18,157 nt of DNA from Candidatus Dormiibacterota bacterium (GTDB lineage Bacteria; Chloroflexota; Dormibacteria; Aeolococcales; Aeolococcaceae): assembly GCA_019234035.1 (NCBI GenBank), contig JAFALX010000333.1, positions 1 to 18,157 of the forward strand. The letters are read 5' to 3'. Below, piece by piece: positions 1 to 6,785 of the stretch. Each line of letters begins with the position of its first letter. Position 1 is the stretch's first letter. The position numbers were made by a program, and so were the translations under genes. The notes under the pieces were generated by a model. The model was given only the letters and a program-made list of their open reading frames with translations, did no database searches and was not told the origin of the DNA.

Positions 1-883
1 CCGGCACGCCGCTCGCCATCGCCTCGAGCAACACGATGCCGAAGCTCTCGCGGCCCGTCGCCGGGGAGCAGAAGACATCGGCCGACGCGTAGTGGCGCGG
101 GAGCATCTCGTTTGACACGTGCCCCTGGAACAGGACGTCGGGAATGCCCAGCGCCTCGCACTGCCGCTCGTATCCCCAGCGCATCGGTCCGTCGCCCACC
201 ACGACGAGTCGAACACCGGCGCGCTCGCGGCGGAGCAGCCCGTACGCCTCGAGCAGCGTGGGGAAGCCCTTGCGCGTCTCGAGCCGGCCGACGAACAGCA
301 CCGTACGCCAGCCGGCGGCGCGAGCCCCATCGAAGGGCGGGAGCTTGGGGTTGAACCGCGTCGTGTCGATGCCGTTGGGCACGATCTGGTAGTCGCCCTC
401 GAAGTAGCGCGCCACGAAGTCGCGCGCCGGCTCGCTCACCGCGATCCTCGCGTGCAGCCGTTGCACATAGCGCTTGAGGAACGGCCGGCCGTAGTAGTAG
501 CCGAGATTGCTGCGGGCCATCGCATGAAACGTCCCGACGTTGGTGCCGCGGTTGAAGCGCAGCACGCTGAGCGGCAGCGACGGCACAAGTGGCTCGTGGT
601 AGTGAACGACGTCGAAGTCGTACTCATTGAGGATGGTGCGGATGCGCCGCACCATGTGGAACGAGAGGCTGATACGCGCCACCGACCCGTTGCTGCGCAC
701 CGCCACGCTGCGACCGAACCGGATGTAGCCGGAAATGCCGTGATCGTCGTCGACCCGGGACGACGGCGCGAGCACGGTCACCTCATGACCGCGATGGCGC
801 AGCTCGTCGGAGAGATGACGCACGTGCTCGGTCACCCCGCCGGGGTGCATGAAGTCGTAGGGCGAGACCTGGCAGATTCTCAC
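1..883 (-). CDS. pimA: PimA-like phosphatidylinositol alpha-mannosyltransferase (GT4), C-terminus cut by window edge
   Basis: Retaining GT-B glycosyltransferase of family GT4, probably adding the first mannose from GDP-mannose to phosphatidylinositol at the cytoplasmic membrane face. The visible 294 codons begin VRICQVSPYDFMHPGGVTEH, with the glycine loop PGGV in the first Rossmann fold. An SNGSVARI stretch, a VPNGIDTTRF block, the donor-domain start VLFVGRLETRKGF and the E-x7-E motif (ESFGIVLLE) follow. Each matches what I recall of mycobacterial PimA at the same relative position. The reading frame leaves the window at base 1, so only the last quarter is missing. The GTG at 883 is chosen because it immediately precedes the beta-1 strand; the nearby ATG at 895 is out of frame and stops at once. 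No strong ribosome site is seen. It lies 27 bases after the PatA-like gene, the order patA-pimA known from mycobacteria, which supports the specific assignment over a generic GT4. Confidence 0.8.
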   Translation of the reverse strand, partial: MRICQVSPYDFMHPGGVTEHVRHLSDELRHRGHEVTVLAPSSRVDDDHGISGYIRFGRSVAVRSNGSVARISLSFHMVRRIRTILNEYDFDVVHYHEPLVPSLPLSVLRFNRGTNVGTFHAMARSNLGYYYGRPFLKRYVQRLHARIAVSEPARDFVARYFEGDYQIVPNGIDTTRFNPKLPPFDGARAAGWRTVLFVGRLETRKGFPTLLEAYGLLRRERAGVRLVVVGDGPMRWGYERQCEALGIPDVLFQGHVSNEMLPRHYASADVFCSPATGRESFGIVLLEAMASGVP

Positions 884-910
884 GACGCCGCAATCATGGG
901 GCCTGGTGTC

Positions 911-1900
911 CTACGACCGCCAGATGGGATCGAGCACGTGCCACTGATCGGGGTGCTCGCGGATCACCCGCTCGATCAAAGCCAGCAGCTCGAGGCAGAC
1001 ACGGCGCACCTCCTCCTCACGCGGGGCTTCGGTCGAATAGCGGATCTCCGGGTACGGCACACCGCGGAAGCGCTGCCCCGTGCGAAAGATGACCACCGGA
1101 ACGATCGGCGCATTGGCCCGAATGGCGATCTCGACGACACCGATCGGAATCGGTGCCGGCTGCCCGAAGAACGGCAGCATCTCACCGTTGCCGATGAGGT
1201 CGCGGTCGATCGCCATGGCCACGTCGATGCCGTTCTTGAGCGAGCGAAACACCTCGCGCATCGCGGCGGCACCGAGCCGGCGCGCCGTGTGCGGATCGCT
1301 CTCGCGCATGGCCGCGGCGTCGATGGGAATGACCTTGACTCCCTGATGGCCACGCGCGCCGATGACGCGGTCGAAGAGTTGCTGCGGACGCAGCACCTCT
1401 GCCAGCAGCGCCATCGGATGCCCCAACGCGTTCCATGCGGCAAGCCCGACCTCCCACGAGCCGTAGTGCAGCGAGGCCATCACCACGCCGGTGCCCCCGG
1501 CGCGCTCACGCGCAGCGTGGTAGTTGTCGAGGTGCTCGATGTCTATGCGCGCCGGGAGATCGGTGCGGTTCGACGACATCGCCATCACGTCGATCCAGCT
1601 GTGCGTCAGGTTGCGCAGGTTGCGGCGCACCGCCTTCTTCAACATGCGCTCGCTCGCCTTCGGCAGGACGTGCGCCATGTTGTCTCGCAGCGGATCGAGC
1701 CGACCCGGCATGGTGGTGACGAAGAAGTCGGCGACGCGGTCGCCGAGCCAGTACGACACCGGGGTCGGCAGCACGCCGACCATCGCCTCCGCACCGCGGT
1801 ATGCGTAGTACGGCAGCATGTCCTGGCGGCGGCGCCACCAGCGCGACAACGGGACCGACCCGGGACCCGGGCGCGTCACCGCGCCCGCGTCCTGCCCCAT
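911..1900 (-). CDS. patA: PatA-like phosphatidylinositol mannoside acyltransferase (lipid A acyltransferase HtrB/LpxL family)
   Basis: A 329-aa membrane-associated acyltransferase likely transferring a fatty acyl group from acyl-CoA to a mannose of PIM. The family catalytic HX4E motif is visible as HYGSWE, with H145 and E150. Downstream blocks LLAEVLRPQQLFDRVIG, AMAIDRDLIGNGEMLPFFG and the C-terminal HPDQWHVLDPIW match the arrangement I recall for M. tuberculosis PatA. Length fits the family (about 300-320 aa). The ATG at 1900 lies 6 bases past the ino1 stop; the first 27 residues are basic and low in conservation, and an in-frame ATG at residue 28 (MLPYYAYRGAEAM) could be the true start. Lying between ino1 and the PimA-like gene, it makes a three-gene inositol-lipid set. 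No CDP-alcohol phosphatidyltransferase (PgsA) is next to it, unlike the mycobacterial pgsA-patA-pimA order. Confidence 0.82.
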   Translation of the reverse strand: MGQDAGAVTRPGPGSVPLSRWWRRRQDMLPYYAYRGAEAMVGVLPTPVSYWLGDRVADFFVTTMPGRLDPLRDNMAHVLPKASERMLKKAVRRNLRNLTHSWIDVMAMSSNRTDLPARIDIEHLDNYHAARERAGGTGVVMASLHYGSWEVGLAAWNALGHPMALLAEVLRPQQLFDRVIGARGHQGVKVIPIDAAAMRESDPHTARRLGAAAMREVFRSLKNGIDVAMAIDRDLIGNGEMLPFFGQPAPIPIGVVEIAIRANAPIVPVVIFRTGQRFRGVPYPEIRYSTEAPREEEVRRVCLELLALIERVIREHPDQWHVLDPIWRS

Positions 1901-1906
1901 TGAGCG

Positions 1907-3064
1907 CTACCCGCCCAGCGGCGGGACCGCAACCACCTCGGCGTCCGCGGCAAGCGGGTCGAGCGCCACCCTGCCGTTGCCCGAGCGCGCCGGCGTTGGG
2001 GTCGCGATGAACTCCTCGGTCATGTGCCGCGCCACCTCGTCGGTGAACTGCTTCGGCGGTGACTTCATGAAGTATGCCGACGGGCCCTCGAGCGTCCCGC
2101 TCAGCCCGCGATCGATGCCGAGCTTCGCGCAGCGCACCGCGTCGATGACGATGCCGGCGCTGTTGGGCGAGTCGTGCACCTCGAGCTTGAGCTCTGCGTT
2201 CAGCGGCACGTCACCGAAGGAACGTCCCTCGAGCCGGATGTACGCCCACTTGCGGTCGTTGAGCCAGGGCACGTAGTCCGACGGACCGATGTGGATGTGC
2301 TTGTCCTCGAGCGGCTGGTCGAGCTGCGAGCGCACGCTGTTGGTCTTGCTGATCTTCTTGCTCACCAGGCGCTCGCGCTCGAGCATGTTGAGAAAGTCGG
2401 TGTTGCCGCCGAAGTTCAGCTGGTACGTGTTCTCGATCTCGACGCCGCGCTCCTGGAAGAGCCGCGTCAGGACGCGGTGCAGGATCGTCGCGCCCACCTG
2501 CGACTTGATGTCGTCGCCGATGATCGGACGCCCCACCTTGCGGAAGCGGTTCTGCCAGTAGTCCTCGCGCGCGATGAACACCGGCATGCAGTTGACGAAC
2601 GCGCAGGGCGCGTCGAGCACCTGCTCCGCGTACCAGCGCACGGCCTCCTCGCTGCCGACGGGCAGGTAGTTCACGACGACGTCGGTGCCGGTGTCCTTGA
2701 GGATCTGCGCGATGTCCGCGGTGGAACCTGGCGCCTTCTTGATGACCTCGGAGAGGTATTTGCCGAGCCCGTCATGCGTCATGCCGCGCTGCACGGGCAC
2801 GTTCATGTGCGGCACGTCGGCGAACTTCACCGTGTTGTTCTGGCCGCTGAAGACCGCCTCGGACAGGTCCTTGCCGACCTTGTCCGCATCGATGTCGAAC
2901 GCGGCGGAGATCTCGATGTCCGAGATGTGATACCCGCCGAGATCGACGTGCATCAACCCGGGGACCTTGGTCTCCGGGTCGGCGTGACGGTAGTACTCGA
3001 GACCCTGAATGAAGGACGAGGCGCAGTTCCCCGCGCCGATGATCCCTACCCTGACCTTGCTCAT
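1907..3064 (-). CDS. ino1: Inositol-1-phosphate synthase (myo-inositol-3-phosphate synthase)
   Basis: A 385-aa NAD-dependent enzyme converting glucose-6-phosphate to inositol-phosphate, the committed step for phosphatidylinositol and, in many actinobacteria, mycothiol. The N-terminal Rossmann fingerprint is VGIIGAGNCASS (residues 6-17). Characteristic blocks follow: NYLPVGSEEAVRWYAEQVLD, FVNCMPVFIA, GDDIKSQVGATILHR, the substrate-site region NFGGNTDFLNM, and LKLEVHDSPNSAGIVIDAVR. Length matches the short actinobacterial/archaeal class (about 360-390 aa), not the long eukaryotic form. The C-terminus carries about 30 less conserved residues after the MTEEFIATPTPA helix. The start is supported by GAGGG six bases upstream and by a four-base ATGA overlap with the regulator stop, implying translational coupling. 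It is the first enzyme gene of the PIM-like operon. Confidence 0.95.
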   Translation of the reverse strand: MSKVRVGIIGAGNCASSFIQGLEYYRHADPETKVPGLMHVDLGGYHISDIEISAAFDIDADKVGKDLSEAVFSGQNNTVKFADVPHMNVPVQRGMTHDGLGKYLSEVIKKAPGSTADIAQILKDTGTDVVVNYLPVGSEEAVRWYAEQVLDAPCAFVNCMPVFIAREDYWQNRFRKVGRPIIGDDIKSQVGATILHRVLTRLFQERGVEIENTYQLNFGGNTDFLNMLERERLVSKKISKTNSVRSQLDQPLEDKHIHIGPSDYVPWLNDRKWAYIRLEGRSFGDVPLNAELKLEVHDSPNSAGIVIDAVRCAKLGIDRGLSGTLEGPSAYFMKSPPKQFTDEVARHMTEEFIATPTPARSGNGRVALDPLAADAEVVAVPPLGG

Positions 3065-3474
3065 GACGAACCCTCGGTGATCGAATTTGTGGTTGGCGGC
3101 TCCGCGAGCTGCTCACCGCCGAAGGCGATGAGTCGAGTGAACTGCGACTGATGTTCCGCGATGGCCTCGCGGTCGAGGCTGCAGAAGACCTCACGGCCTT
3201 CGCGCCGCGTGGTGATGACCTGCGCCTTGCGCAGGATGCGCAGGTGCCAGCTGAGCAGCGGCTGGCTCACCTGGCAGTACACGGCGAGCTCGGACACGCG
3301 GAGCTCCGGGGTGGTGGCGAGACGCTCGACGATCATCAGCCGGGTGGGGTTCGCGAGGCCCTCGAAGTGGACGGAGAGATCGTGGGCACCGGCGGCGATG
3401 CTGCCGGGGAGCGCCATCCGCGGGCGCCGGGTGGGGCGGGTGGGTGTTATCACATGCATAACCGAATCTTTCAT
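3061..3474 (-). CDS. ArsR-family winged-helix transcriptional regulator, probable regulator of the ino1 operon
   Basis: A winged-helix protein of 137 aa from the ATG at 3474. The fold begins with the ArsR signature LANPTRLMIVERL (residues 40-52), then recognition helix SQPLLSWHLRILRKAQVI (70-87) and a wing with REGREVFCSLD. The classic metal-binding box ELCVCDL of ArsR/SmtB sensors is not present (the equivalent stretch reads RVSELAVYC), so it probably senses something other than metal through that site. Three in-frame starts exist: 3474, 3459 and 3417. The last (MALPGSIAAGAHD) best fits the family N-terminus and would leave the inverted repeat at 3446-3462 as upstream operator DNA. It overlaps ino1 by ATGA, so it is almost certainly cotranscribed with it; control of inositol synthesis is inferred from this arrangement. 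Confidence 0.85.
   Translation of the reverse strand: MKDSVMHVITPTRPTRRPRMALPGSIAAGAHDLSVHFEGLANPTRLMIVERLATTPELRVSELAVYCQVSQPLLSWHLRILRKAQVITTRREGREVFCSLDREAIAEHQSQFTRLIAFGGEQLAEPPTTNSITEGSS
3446..3462. promoter_or_regulatory. Inverted repeat, candidate operator of the ArsR-ino1 operon
   Basis: GTTAT at 3446-3450 and ATAAC at 3458-3462 form a perfect 5-bp inverted repeat with a 7-base spacer, in a locally AT-richer patch of very GC-rich DNA. A third GTTAT copy lies at 3484-3488. A TAGGAT box (minus strand, about 3490-3495) could be the -10 element. ArsR proteins bind short AT-rich dyads, so autoregulation is plausible, but this is inference. Confidence 0.4.
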
Positions 3475-3531
3475 AAAGGCTACGTTATGGATCCTAGCGG
3501 AGCCGCGCTCCGCAGCGCAAGCCGCGGGTGC

Positions 3532-3768
3532 TCAGCCCGCCTCTGACGCCTGCGCCGGTCCGGGTTCCTGATCCTGCGCGGCGTCCGCGGGAGCCAAGCC
3601 CTCCGCCTCGTCAGGGGTGTTGTCGGACGCGTCCGCTGGGGCCTGGTCGTAGTCGCCGACGACGAAGCCGATCAGCCGGAGCACCGTGGCGCTGACCACG
3701 ATCACGACCACGAAGCCGGCGGCGGCCAGCCCCACGGCCAGCAGGACGGCGGTCGTGTCGAGCAGCAC
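3532..3768 (-). CDS. Small single-pass membrane protein, unknown function
   Basis: A 78-aa protein starting at GTG 3768. Residues 7-30 (VLLAVGLAAAGFVVVIVVSA and following) form one strongly hydrophobic transmembrane helix. The rest, from about residue 39, is an acidic Asp/Glu/Ala/Pro-rich tail (DYDQAPADASDNTPDEAEG) likely to be disordered. No enzymatic motif or known family is recognised. It lies downstream of nothing on its own strand and is divergent from the gene at 3819, sharing about 50 bases of upstream DNA. It ends 57 bases before the ArsR gene on the same strand, so read-through into the operon is possible. Hydrophobic pattern and codon usage suggest a real gene, but no homologue is recognised. 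Confidence 0.55.
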   Translation of the reverse strand: MLLDTTAVLLAVGLAAAGFVVVIVVSATVLRLIGFVVGDYDQAPADASDNTPDEAEGLAPADAAQDQEPGPAQASEAG

Positions 3769-3805
3769 GCGACCTAGTGTGGTGAACCGGAGGTTCCGAC
3801 CCGCC

Positions 3806-3811
3806 TACGAT
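3806..3811 (+). promoter_or_regulatory. -10 element for a leaderless transcript starting at GTG 3819
   Basis: TACGAT fits the actinobacterial TANNNT -10 consensus. It ends seven bases before the GTG at 3819, so transcription would start at or next to the start codon. The same geometry recurs before other genes in the window. The box overlaps the in-frame ATG at 3810, which argues against that ATG being the start. Confidence 0.5.
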
Positions 3812-3818
3812 GGGCCGC

Positions 3819-4376
3819 GTGACGAGCTCGCCGCTCCCGTCCGTCGATCTGCCCGCCGCCGCGGCGGATGACGCCGTGCTGCACATGCGTCGGGGCCGCC
3901 TCGTCTTCAGGGCGCGGCGTCCCGCCGCACTGGTCCTGCCGCTCGCCGTCGTCACCGAGACCGCCGGGATCATCTGTCTGATCGCCGGCGCCACCATCGG
4001 CTGGTTCATCGTCGCGGCGCCGGTCGTGACGCTGCTTGTGACCGCTCTCATGTTCCGGCCGAGCCTCGAGCTGACCCGCGACGGCCTGGTGCAGCGGCAG
4101 TATCCGTTCAGCAGCCTCACCCGCTGGGACGCGATCGATCACGTCGGCATCACCCGCGCGGGCAATCGCGAGATCCTCGCCTACAAGCTGGTGGACGGTG
4201 TGGCACCACCGCGGCGTCAGCCCGCGGCCGCCATGCTGCGCGCCAACAACCAGGCCTACGACGGCGGCTTCTTCGCCGACTCCCTCGCTGCAAGCAGCGA
4301 CAGGGTTCTGGCGGCGATCGAGCTGTTCCTCGCCTCGCCGGAGCGGAGGGCGGAGCTCCCCGAATCGCGCCGCTGA
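3819..4376 (+). CDS. Membrane protein with PH-like domain, unknown function
   Basis: 185 aa from the leaderless-type GTG at 3819 (an ATG at 3810 is in frame but sits inside the -10 box). A soluble N-terminus of about 30 residues ends with VLHMRRGRLVFRARRPAAL. Two adjacent transmembrane helices follow (LVLPLAVVTETAGIICLIAG and TIGWFIVAAPVVTLLVTALM). Next comes a domain resembling bacterial PH (bPH2-like) modules: LELTRDGLVQRQYPFSSLTRWDAIDHVGI, where a strand plus a W-D pair resembles membrane proteins that read LxxxGLxxRRxxxxxxxxWxxI. The C-terminal half includes FFADSLAASSDRVLAAIELFLASPE. Function is unknown. Its last 121 bases overlap the C-terminal end of the glycosyltransferase gene on the opposite strand. 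Confidence 0.7.
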   Translation: MTSSPLPSVDLPAAAADDAVLHMRRGRLVFRARRPAALVLPLAVVTETAGIICLIAGATIGWFIVAAPVVTLLVTALMFRPSLELTRDGLVQRQYPFSSLTRWDAIDHVGITRAGNREILAYKLVDGVAPPRRQPAAAMLRANNQAYDGGFFADSLAASSDRVLAAIELFLASPERRAELPESRR

Positions 4377-5482
4377 GCATCGGCGGCGGCAGCGTTCACG
4401 ATCCGCAGCAGCGCCGTCGCCACGAAGGCTGGATCGAAGTCTCGGGTCCGCTCGGGATTGCGGTGCGCCGCCTCGGCGCGCACGTCCGGCTCGAGCGACC
4501 AGAGCACCGCGCCCGCAAGCTCGCGAGGTGAGCCCGGCGGCACGAGTCGCGCGGTCGCGCCCGAGGTGACCTCGGGCATCGCGCCGGCGTCGGCGCCGAC
4601 GACCGGCAGCCCGCTCGCCATTGCTTCGACGGCCGCATAGCCGAACGTCTCCTGCGCGCTCGGCAGACAGAAGCTGTCGGCGCGCGCGTAGAACTGCGGC
4701 GCCGCCTCCGGCGGCACGAATCCATGCAGGTAGCACCCGTCGAGATACCGTGCGCGGCGCTCCAGTGCACGCAGCTCCGGACCGTTGCCGACGATGTCGA
4801 GACGAGCGTCGGGTCGCATCGCACGAACCAGCGGCCACGCGGCGAGCAGGTCGAGCACACGCTTGCGCGGATACAGGTGGGCGACGCAGAGCACCCGGGT
4901 GCCGTCGCGGGCGCGCGGCGGCAGCGAGCCGCGCCACTCGTCGACGTCGAACGGCTCCGGAACGACATGCACGACCGCAGGGTCCGCGCCGTACTCGCGA
5001 ATGACGGACGCCGCGGCGAAGTGCGACGGCGCAACAACGGCGTCCGCCTCGCGCGCGCCCGTCATCTCGATCACCAGGCTGCGCACCAGCAGCGCGCGCA
5101 CCAGCACGTTCTCGTTGGGGAGCACGCCCGCGTAGAGCGCCTTGACGAGCTCGATGAAGGGCAGGCCGGCGTGCGCGGCCATCTCCCGGCCCGCGCCGTC
5201 GACGCCCAGCACCGCGTCGTAGCCGGCCAGCTCCGCGGGGCGCGACGGGCGCGCGACCATCGAGGGCAGCGAGGGCCGCGCGGGCACGGCGACAACCGCG
5301 CTGATCACGCCGGCCTCCACGAGGGCGCGGCGCAGCCGCAAGATCGCCACCGCCGTGCCGGATCCGCGCGCGACGTCGAGCGCGCCACGAGTGACGATGG
5401 CGACGCGCTGAATCCCGTGGTCCGCCGTGACAGTGCGTGGGTGATGGGGGTACGTGCCCGACAGCGTATCGGCAGCAGTCAG
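4256..5482 (-). CDS. GT4-family glycosyltransferase lacking a canonical start codon
   Basis: GT-B glycosyltransferase. The N-terminal domain opens with QRVAIVTRGALDVARGSGTA (first strand and glycine loop). The donor domain has TRVLCVAHLYPRKRVLDLL, LDIVGNGPELRALERRA and the E-x7-E block ETFGYAAVEAMASGLPVVGAD, all GT4 hallmarks. The C-terminus ends in a charged tail of about 45 residues. No ATG, GTG or TTG lies in frame upstream of the first strand; the first is a GTG at 5350, inside the first helix, which would delete the beta-1 strand. Candidates are CTG at 5482, overlapping the upstream gene's stop as CTGA (408 aa), CTG at 5464, or ATT at 5413 (385 aa). The 5482 boundary used here is the coupled CTG, which is inference. 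It is tail-to-tail overlapping with the gene at 3819-4376. The sugar and acceptor cannot be told; with the GT87-type gene upstream it probably works on a lipid-linked or envelope glycan. Confidence 0.75.
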   Translation of the reverse strand: MTAADTLSGTYPHHPRTVTADHGIQRVAIVTRGALDVARGSGTAVAILRLRRALVEAGVISAVVAVPARPSLPSMVARPSRPAELAGYDAVLGVDGAGREMAAHAGLPFIELVKALYAGVLPNENVLVRALLVRSLVIEMTGAREADAVVAPSHFAAASVIREYGADPAVVHVVPEPFDVDEWRGSLPPRARDGTRVLCVAHLYPRKRVLDLLAAWPLVRAMRPDARLDIVGNGPELRALERRARYLDGCYLHGFVPPEAAPQFYARADSFCLPSAQETFGYAAVEAMASGLPVVGADAGAMPEVTSGATARLVPPGSPRELAGAVLWSLEPDVRAEAAHRNPERTRDFDPAFVATALLRIVNAAAADAQRRDSGSSALRSGEARNSSIAARTLSLLAARESAKKPPS

Positions 5483-6732
5483 AGCGCTGCGGCCGATGAT
5501 CGGACGAGGACCTGCGCCGGGCGGCGGCGACGCTGCAGGATCACCACAGCGCCCGAAGTCGCCAGCACAGCGATGAGCACCACCGGCACGAGGCGGCCCG
5601 GCGGCGCCGCCGAGTAATTGCCAATGTCGGCACGAGCCGCGAGGTCGAGGGCGATCCAGCCCAGGAGCAGCGCCAGGATCCGCGGACCCGGCCGGCGGGC
5701 GCCGTCGGCGGCGGCGGCTCGAGCCAGGCACCAGACCATCGGCACGCTCAGCACGACGAGGTCCTGCGCCAGCAGGTGCGGAGCAGCCAGCAGCGACAGC
5801 GCCGTGGCGGCGGCGAGCGACACCTCGAGAGTGGCCGGGTCTCGTCGCGTCACGGCACCCAACCGGAACCCGGCGACGAGCGCGAGCAATCCCGCAGCGA
5901 CTGCGAGCGCATACGCCGCCGGCCCGTCGCCCAACCACGACGCGAACAAGCCGAGAAATCCCAGCAGCATGCGCACCGGGGTCACGCCCATCGAGAGCCA
6001 GGGCGCCCGCAGCGCGGCGATCACCCCGGCCGGCCCGACCGCGAGCAGGGTCGCCAGCGCCACCGCGGCGACGCCGGCGCCCGCACCGGCGAGCATGCGC
6101 CGGTCGCGCCGGCCGAGCAGCCACGCCACGAGCACGATCGCGAGATGGGGCTTCGCAAGGAGCATCCCGACCGCAAGTGAGGCGCCACCGAGCGCGGAGC
6201 GGTTGCGCCGCCAGCTCACGTAGGCGAACGCGAGCCCGAGCGCGGACAGGCCGTCCCACTGCCCCTGGACGAACAGCATCGCGGTCCCGACCCCTGCCAC
6301 CGCCGCCGCAGCCGCGGCCAGGCGGATGGGGCCCGGTGTGGATTCGGGCCATGGCGCCGCGCGGACGACAAGCGCCACGGCGACAACGACGAGACCGAGC
6401 TGCAGCAGCGACCAGAGGCGAAACGACGCGTCGAGGCTCAGCAGGCTGAAGGGCGCGGCGACAACGGCCGCCAGCGGCGCATCGACAAAGCGATTGCCCG
6501 CGAACTGTGCGCCGTGAAGACCGAGCGCGGCCCCCTGGGCGGTCTGTCCCGCGGGGTCGTACAGATCGTCGCCGTGCCCCGCGCGCCACTGCGTCGCGGC
6601 GACGTACGTCGGCGTGTAGTCGGCGGCGGCGATCTGACCCGGCGTGGCGTGGAGCCAGGTGCTGAACCACGACGCGATCACGACGCCGGCCACGCCGGCC
6701 ACGAGCATCGCGATCACACGAGAGCGGGACAT
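5479..6732 (-). CDS. GT87/DUF2029-family polytopic membrane glycosyltransferase
   Basis: 417-aa membrane protein of the GT-C fold, a family whose characterised actinobacterial members use polyprenyl-phosphate mannose. After a first transmembrane helix (residues 6-22) comes the extracytoplasmic loop with the family's acidic residue in ADYTPTYVAATQWRAG (D38) and GDDLYDPAG (54-62). NRFVDAPLAAVVAAPFSLL (80-98) corresponds to the conserved loop and membrane-entry segment. About nine further hydrophobic segments follow, with GQWDG and AKPHLAIV in the expected order. The C-terminus has RRRRPAQ and then the stop that overlaps the candidate CTG start of the GT4 gene. The ATG at 6732 is chosen since the first helix starts there; longer extensions are Arg/Gly-rich low-complexity sequence. 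No clear ribosome site is seen. A role in lipomannan-like glycan synthesis is possible but not demonstrated. Confidence 0.75.
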   Translation of the reverse strand: MSRSRVIAMLVAGVAGVVIASWFSTWLHATPGQIAAADYTPTYVAATQWRAGHGDDLYDPAGQTAQGAALGLHGAQFAGNRFVDAPLAAVVAAPFSLLSLDASFRLWSLLQLGLVVVAVALVVRAAPWPESTPGPIRLAAAAAAVAGVGTAMLFVQGQWDGLSALGLAFAYVSWRRNRSALGGASLAVGMLLAKPHLAIVLVAWLLGRRDRRMLAGAGAGVAAVALATLLAVGPAGVIAALRAPWLSMGVTPVRMLLGFLGLFASWLGDGPAAYALAVAAGLLALVAGFRLGAVTRRDPATLEVSLAAATALSLLAAPHLLAQDLVVLSVPMVWCLARAAAADGARRPGPRILALLLGWIALDLAARADIGNYSAAPPGRLVPVVLIAVLATSGAVVILQRRRRPAQVLVRSSAAAL

Positions 6733-6785
6733 CGGCGGCCCATCGACTGTACGGGCCGGATTCCCCGGCCGCGCAGGTCGCGATC

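Noticed and set aside
119..1903. Long 594-codon plus-strand open frame opposite pimA-patA
   Set aside because: Antisense shadow caused by G/C third-position bias; His/Arg/Val-rich with no domain, while the minus strand carries recognisable enzymes.
2174..3151. 325-codon plus-strand frame opposite ino1
   Set aside because: Same antisense effect; ino1 on the other strand is unambiguous.
4256..6670. A single 804-residue minus-strand protein
   Set aside because: Only its last 400 or so residues are a glycosyltransferase; the rest is an out-of-frame, Arg-rich reading of the GT87-type gene.
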